A DNA stretch of 64,000 nucleotides from Epinephelus fuscoguttatus. Its lineage: Eukaryota; Chordata; Actinopteri; Perciformes; Serranidae. Under the pieces are notes generated by a model that saw nothing but the letters and a program-made list of their open reading frames with translations, ran no database searches and was not told the origin of the DNA. Both the position numbers and the translations under genes were made by a program. Positions 34,680-64,000 of the stretch are shown here, piece after piece (position 1 is the stretch's first letter; each line of letters starts with the position of its first letter). The stretch lies in NCBI RefSeq assembly GCF_011397635.1, contig NC_064765.1:937001-1001000 (forward strand), read 5' to 3'.

Positions 34680-35215
34680 GGCCACAGAGGAGTAGAAGTT
34701 CAGATATCTGACCAGAAAATGACTCTGGTAGAAGTTAAAGTCACCTATTAATATATCAAGTATCTGATATCTGCTGTACTCAAGTATCAAAAGTAATTCA
34801 TTATACTAAATGTACTTAAATATTGAAAGTAAAAGTGCAAGTAAATGCTGGTAGTAAAATCACAACATACGTACACCACCCTTAAAAATGGAGCCTACAT
34901 GGACTCTTGTAGACCTAAATGAGACCTTCTTTACAACTTAAAGGATTTAAAGAGGAAAATCCAGTTTTTACTTCCCTCCTATTCCTTCATTCATCCGTCT
35001 ATTTGTCAATCCCTTCAACTCAAGTAACTCAGATGCAGCAGAGTAAATGTTTACAGCTTCATTTGGGAAATGTGTTGAATTAAAAGCATAGATTTTATTA
35101 GGGAGTGAAGCGGAGTAAAAGTAAAATTTGACATAAATATAAAAACCCAAGTGAAGTACAGATACTCCCAAAAAATATGTTAATACTGTACTAAAGTATT
35201 GTTACTTTGTTACAC
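34680..35215 (-). mobile_element. non-autonomous DNA-transposon copy of the TAAGTACATTTACT family
   Basis: Phrases such as ctaaatgtacttaaatattg, gcaagtaaatgctggtag and the terminal tactgtactaaagtattgtt match, in opposite orientation, the element at 9738. No coding capacity. Confidence 0.5.
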
Positions 35216-35739
35216 TGCACAAATGCACACGCACGAAGACAAAGTCATTTTAGTCACTTTGGGGGACACTGCATTCACTTCCTTTATTCTTTGAAGACTT
35301 CCATATGAGTAAACCATATCGACTTCGGGCCGAACCCCAAACCTAATGCTCACCTTTCCCCAAAAAAAAAACAAAACATATTTACTTTGGTGGTTTATGG
35401 GCCGACCTTCCCTCACACAGCAGGTGAGTCCCCATCATGTGACCATGTGTTCAGATTTCTGGCCCCACAAGTATGTACATTTTAGATATGCCAGAAGTTT
35501 GAAAGTCAGATTTGAGTTGAACCTTTGTAAACTCCATATCAGTTGGCCTGAATCAGTTTCCTTGTACTCCCTGGCTCTATGAGGTGGCTGCCCTCTGCAC
35601 AATAAATCCAGTCTGACAGGCTTCCTGGGATTGTTTGTTGTCTTCATTGATGCTGAATCAGCCTCGCTGCAGAGACTCAAACTAAACAGAAGCAGTAAGT
35701 CTTTGCTGTAAATCTGTCAGCCAGCATCCTTGATTATGT

Positions 35740-36260
35740 TTTTTTTCCCCCGATGGAAGCATTTGTCGCATATGATGTGTCCAAGGGCCGATAGTAATTT
35801 GAAAATCAAAAAACTGTTTTTGTATTTACAGTTTCTGGTTGTGATGAATGGTGTCATTCATGAGGCATGTTACAGCCATGTAAATTTGTAAGGCACTCCC
35901 CTAAACCAAAATAAAAAACATAAGTCCCTCCCCAGTGCTTAAAAAATCATTTGACATGCCTTGTACTTTTTTCACTCCCCACCTTCCCCTTCGTACAGTA
36001 AGTAATGACAGTCCCTAACATTACAGTCCTGAATGTCTGCTGGAAAAAAAAATAATTTAGGTCATGTACAAAAACAACACAGTGGTCAACAAAGAATGAA
36101 TTGCAGCATGTGAAACATGTGGAGATACAACAACTTTCCAGTCTGACATCTGACAGAGACGGTTAAGTCACAGCAATACTAGGAGCTAATTGTGCTTCTG
36201 GTTCTAAAAATGTACATACACAAGTCCTTCCCCAATAAACAACCAACAGTCCCTAACAGA
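35740..36260 (+). repeat. dispersed repeat family 3, copy 2
   Basis: Matches 24130-24550 in the same orientation. It lies between the divergent GIMAP and DNAAF9 genes. Non-coding. Confidence 0.6.
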
Positions 36261-36429
36261 AAATGAAAATAGTTTTTCTAGATGGATCAGTTCCTTTTAA
36301 ATATAACCAATTGCAATGTTTCCTTTATTTTCTTATCACTTACAGTATAATGAAGTCCTGGAAAGACAGGATCATGTAAAATAACAAACAGAACAAAACA
36401 ACAACAAATAAAGCATGAATTGATGATGA

Positions 36430-36915
36430 CATCACGTGTGTTTGAGGCAGCTCACAGCTCCAGTATGGAGGAGTTCCCCTTCATCCTCAGCAGCAGCTGA
36501 TGTTACTGAGGGATTGCACCATCTCACCTCCCTCTGCTGCTGCTGCTGCCGCCTGCAGCTGTCAAACGGCCCACAACAAGGCGACACTACAGCGGGACAT
36601 GGGGGAGTCCGTCTGACAGGACCGGATATATTCCTTATTGTTAATCATTTAATTCGGCCAACACAAAATATAGAGCTATATATAAAAAATGTTGTATATA
36701 TGATAATGATTAGTGGTGTATATTGTCACTGCTTCTTTTAAAAGGCCAAGATAATATGGCGGACGCCCCTAAATTTGGGATGGTTTGGTCCGTTGCTATG
36801 CTATCTTGTGTAGACACTCTTCAGGGTGATGAAGAAGATGTAGCTGCTCGGCCTGAAAACATAAATACTGTTCGGTTTTAAGACGTTAACTGTGTGAACC
36901 GTTACAGCAGGTACG
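36430..36915 (+). promoter_or_regulatory. candidate DNAAF9 promoter
   Basis: The region upstream of the first DNAAF9 codon lacks a clear TATA box. It contains tgacatcacgtg (CRE/E-box-like, 36427-36438), aatatggcgga at 36754 (YY1-like) and gttgctatg at 36792. The last resembles one half of an RFX X-box, 116 bases before the ATG. Known ciliary assembly genes are commonly driven by RFX and FOXJ1, so the half site is suggestive only. Assignment of these motifs is by eye. Confidence 0.35.
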
Positions 36916-62052
<25,137 letters not shown>

Positions 62053-62942
62053 GTAGACATTTAAATAGCCTCACTGTTTTGGATGGCAGTCCACACTGAG
62101 CCTTGTGTGTATCCTCTGTATAAACTGTTTACAGGTTCTCATGGTCATGAAAGTCCTGAATATGTTTTGAAATGAACAGAATGTTTTGGAAAAGTTTTGA
62201 ATATAAATTGTTTGGCTGTTGTTCAAAATATGTTCATGAAAATCCCAAAACACCTGAGGCAAAATGCATTCTGAGTGCCACTAAATTCAAATCTAGTGCT
62301 GCGTTGAGTGACCAATGAAGCATCATGAGAGACACGTAGACCAGACCAACACTGCGTTGACGCCAAGGCCACGCCCCCTTTGAAAGGAAAGAATAGAGCA
62401 CGTCAGGAATGAGTCCTAAAACCCAGACATGAGTTAGCATGTCAGCACTTCCTGTTTCCTCGACTTGGGGTCAGTGTGATTTCAGTTAGGTGTCTAAAAT
62501 AAGGTCTGTGGTTCCACCAAGCTGAAGAGACTTTCACCTTTTGTTCTACCACATAAAACACGTCAGTAAATCCCCCTCTGAGATTTTAGAAGCTTTTCTG
62601 TGTTGCTAACAAGTGGCTACATGAGACTACAGAACGTCATCATGCCAAACACAACTTCACAGCCTCGTTATGACGGTGACGTGATTGAATTTAGGCTTCA
62701 ATAATCATGAAGTGGTGTTCATGTGTGAAGATTATCTTGCTGAACAAAACCCCTAAGTATCATAAACGTTTGTTTGTCCTTTTATTTTCTGCAATAATCC
62801 AAAATCCAATGAAAATGTTGGTTTTTTTGACGAGGGAACCAGAGTGACGCTAACTTCAGGGTCGGCCTACAGAAAAACGTCATCCCTGTTCAGCTGTCAC
62901 ATCGGAAGAGAAACAGGAAATGCAGAAGAGCTGTTGTGTAGC
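62053..62942. other. DNAAF9 intron 34 start, nothing recognised
   Basis: This sequence follows the exon 34 donor. It is mixed, AT-rich DNA with no exon in the expected phase and no clear repeat. The same holds for 63778-64000 after the hAT element. Confidence 0.4.
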
Positions 62943-62949
62943 CAATTAA

Positions 62950-63769
62950 CAGGGTTCCTACGCAAGTATGGAAATAAATTTGATCAATTTCCAGGTATTA
63001 AAAAGTATGGAAAATGAAAAATAAAGTATGGAAAAATATTTATGTTTCCAGACTGTTACCACTGTTCTAAAATACTGTTTTCTAAAATAGAAAATTAGGT
63101 ATTTCCAAAAATAATTTCATCAGTCCGGATCGTATTTTAAGCCGGGCCAAGCACAGTTTGTGTGAGAGCAAACGTCTCAGAAAACATACCGCCCCTTTTA
63201 CCTGATTGACAAGTGGTATGTCCAGTCCGCTGCCCCATGACCCTCCTCCAGCCCCCCACGTATCAAGTTTCACTCCAACACCGCACCTTCGACAAGAAGA
63301 CGAGTTTCACGTGGTTCACAATGGGTAGATGCAAGTTTTTGGATGGATGGCCTGACAATACCGTATCTAAACACTGGTTGGCCAAGGATTGCCAATTCAC
63401 ACACAGAGCTAGATGCAAGCTTTGTGTGAAATCGTTTGACATCGCCAACATGGGGGAGAAGGCGACTCTGAGCCACATGAAAGGAAAAAACACCGACGTC
63501 TCGTTACTGCATCGCTTGCACCCAGAGTCCCAACCTTTTTGCCTCAGCCCAGACATTGAACTTACCTGAGTTTTTATTTGCATGCCATTATGGTACTTGG
63601 CTACAATCGCCTGTTAAGAATAATTAATTTAATTAATTAAATATGATGTGAAATATGATACACTGATATATTTACTCAGATGTCGCATATTCTCTGAAAA
63701 AAAAAAGCAGCGGAAATTAGGGTATGGAAAACTATGGAATTTTGAAATTCCAAATGTGTAGGAACCCTG
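62950..63769 (+). mobile_element. non-autonomous hAT element with 8-bp target-site duplication and BED-finger remnant
   Basis: The element begins cagggttcctacgcaag and ends aatgtgtaggaaccctg, forming inverted termini. It is flanked by caattaac on the left (62943-62950, sharing the C) and caattaac on the right (63770-63777). An 8-bp duplication is the hAT signature. Inside, 63318-63500 encodes MGRCKFLDGWPDNTVSKHWL, followed by CKLCVKSFDIANMGEKA and LSHMKGKN, the N-terminal zinc finger of this hAT family. The usual second His after KGK is missing (KGKNTD) and the catalytic domain is absent. The well-kept termini suggest a relatively young insertion, located after the last DNAAF9 exon visible here. 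Confidence 0.78.
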
Positions 63770-64000
63770 CAATTAACCACGGCTCTCACCCTGAGTCTAA
63801 ATCATAATCTAAACACATGTCAAACTGCTTCAACATGATCTTCAGTTTTGTAGCCCCCATAAAGGGGCGTGGCCGAGACCTTTTGTGAAGTACCTGTATG
63901 TGCCGGCCTGGTCTGTTGGCAGTGGGCGTATGCAGCCAGTTAGTGGCACAATGTCTAACCAGTGAGTAAAGTTAGGAATCACTGGCAGTCTGCTTATCCG

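Larger units (their letters stand above)
34305..36915. other. head-to-head intergenic region between GIMAP and DNAAF9
   Basis: The GIMAP and DNAAF9 start codons diverge across 2.6 kb. Positions 34680-35215 are a decayed DNA-transposon copy rich in 'agtaaaagt', ending with a 'tactgtactaaagtattgtt' motif. Positions 35740-36260 match 24130-24550 as a dispersed repeat. A short (CTG)n run sits at 36534-36549. The last 480 bases are more GC-rich and are the likely DNAAF9 promoter. No coding sequence is recognised. Confidence 0.5.

Noticed and set aside
62053-64000. Further DNAAF9 exons after exon 34
   Set aside because: I searched for an acceptor followed by a phase-0 frame with the expected C-terminal features and found none. 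The only recognisable coding text is the hAT BED finger.

Overview
This window is vertebrate nuclear DNA, most probably from a teleost fish of the percomorph type. The support is split genes with GT-AG introns, long CA/GT microsatellites, and abundant fragments of fish-type transposons (hAT, Tc1, L2-like LINEs, MITEs). The recognisable genes are complement factor D, a GIMAP/AIG1 GTPase and DNAAF9. No bacterial, organellar or viral gene organisation is visible.

Layout. Positions 1 to about 25,450 hold no protein-coding gene I can support. This stretch is a mosaic of dispersed repeats, three decayed LINE fragments, MITEs, microsatellites and four blocks of non-repetitive, balanced-composition sequence that look like conserved non-coding elements. 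From 25,689 to 28,723 (+) lies a complete five-exon serine protease, best called complement factor D (cfd, 276 aa). It has a full catalytic triad but unusual disulfides and an activation peptide without a basic residue. From 34,304 to 31,636 (-) lies a GIMAP family gene (515 aa) made of a degenerate AIG1 domain without a P-loop, a charged coiled coil, and a second AIG1 domain with a P-loop. From 36,916 (+) DNAAF9 (formerly C20orf194, the Shulin orthologue) runs to the right edge. I assembled 34 exons with continuous phase, giving 1,064 codons. The last exon or exons, about 110 codons, lie beyond 64,000.

DNAAF9 introns carry most of the young-looking mobile DNA. Intron 1 holds a hAT remnant next to an inverted-duplicated (fold-back) Tc1 element. 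Intron 11 has a fold-back MITE, intron 21 a duplicated block, intron 28 a palindromic MITE, intron 30 a hAT fragment with a BED finger, and the region after exon 34 a hAT element with intact target-site duplications. Introns 28, 31, 32 and 33 also hold conserved-looking non-repeat blocks.

The three genes do not form one pathway. Factor D is a secreted protease of the alternative complement pathway. GIMAP proteins are lymphocyte and immune GTPases. DNAAF9 is a cytoplasmic packaging factor for ciliary outer dynein arms. All exon boundaries are read by eye from frame and splice consensus. All family names rest on recalled family features, not on a database search.
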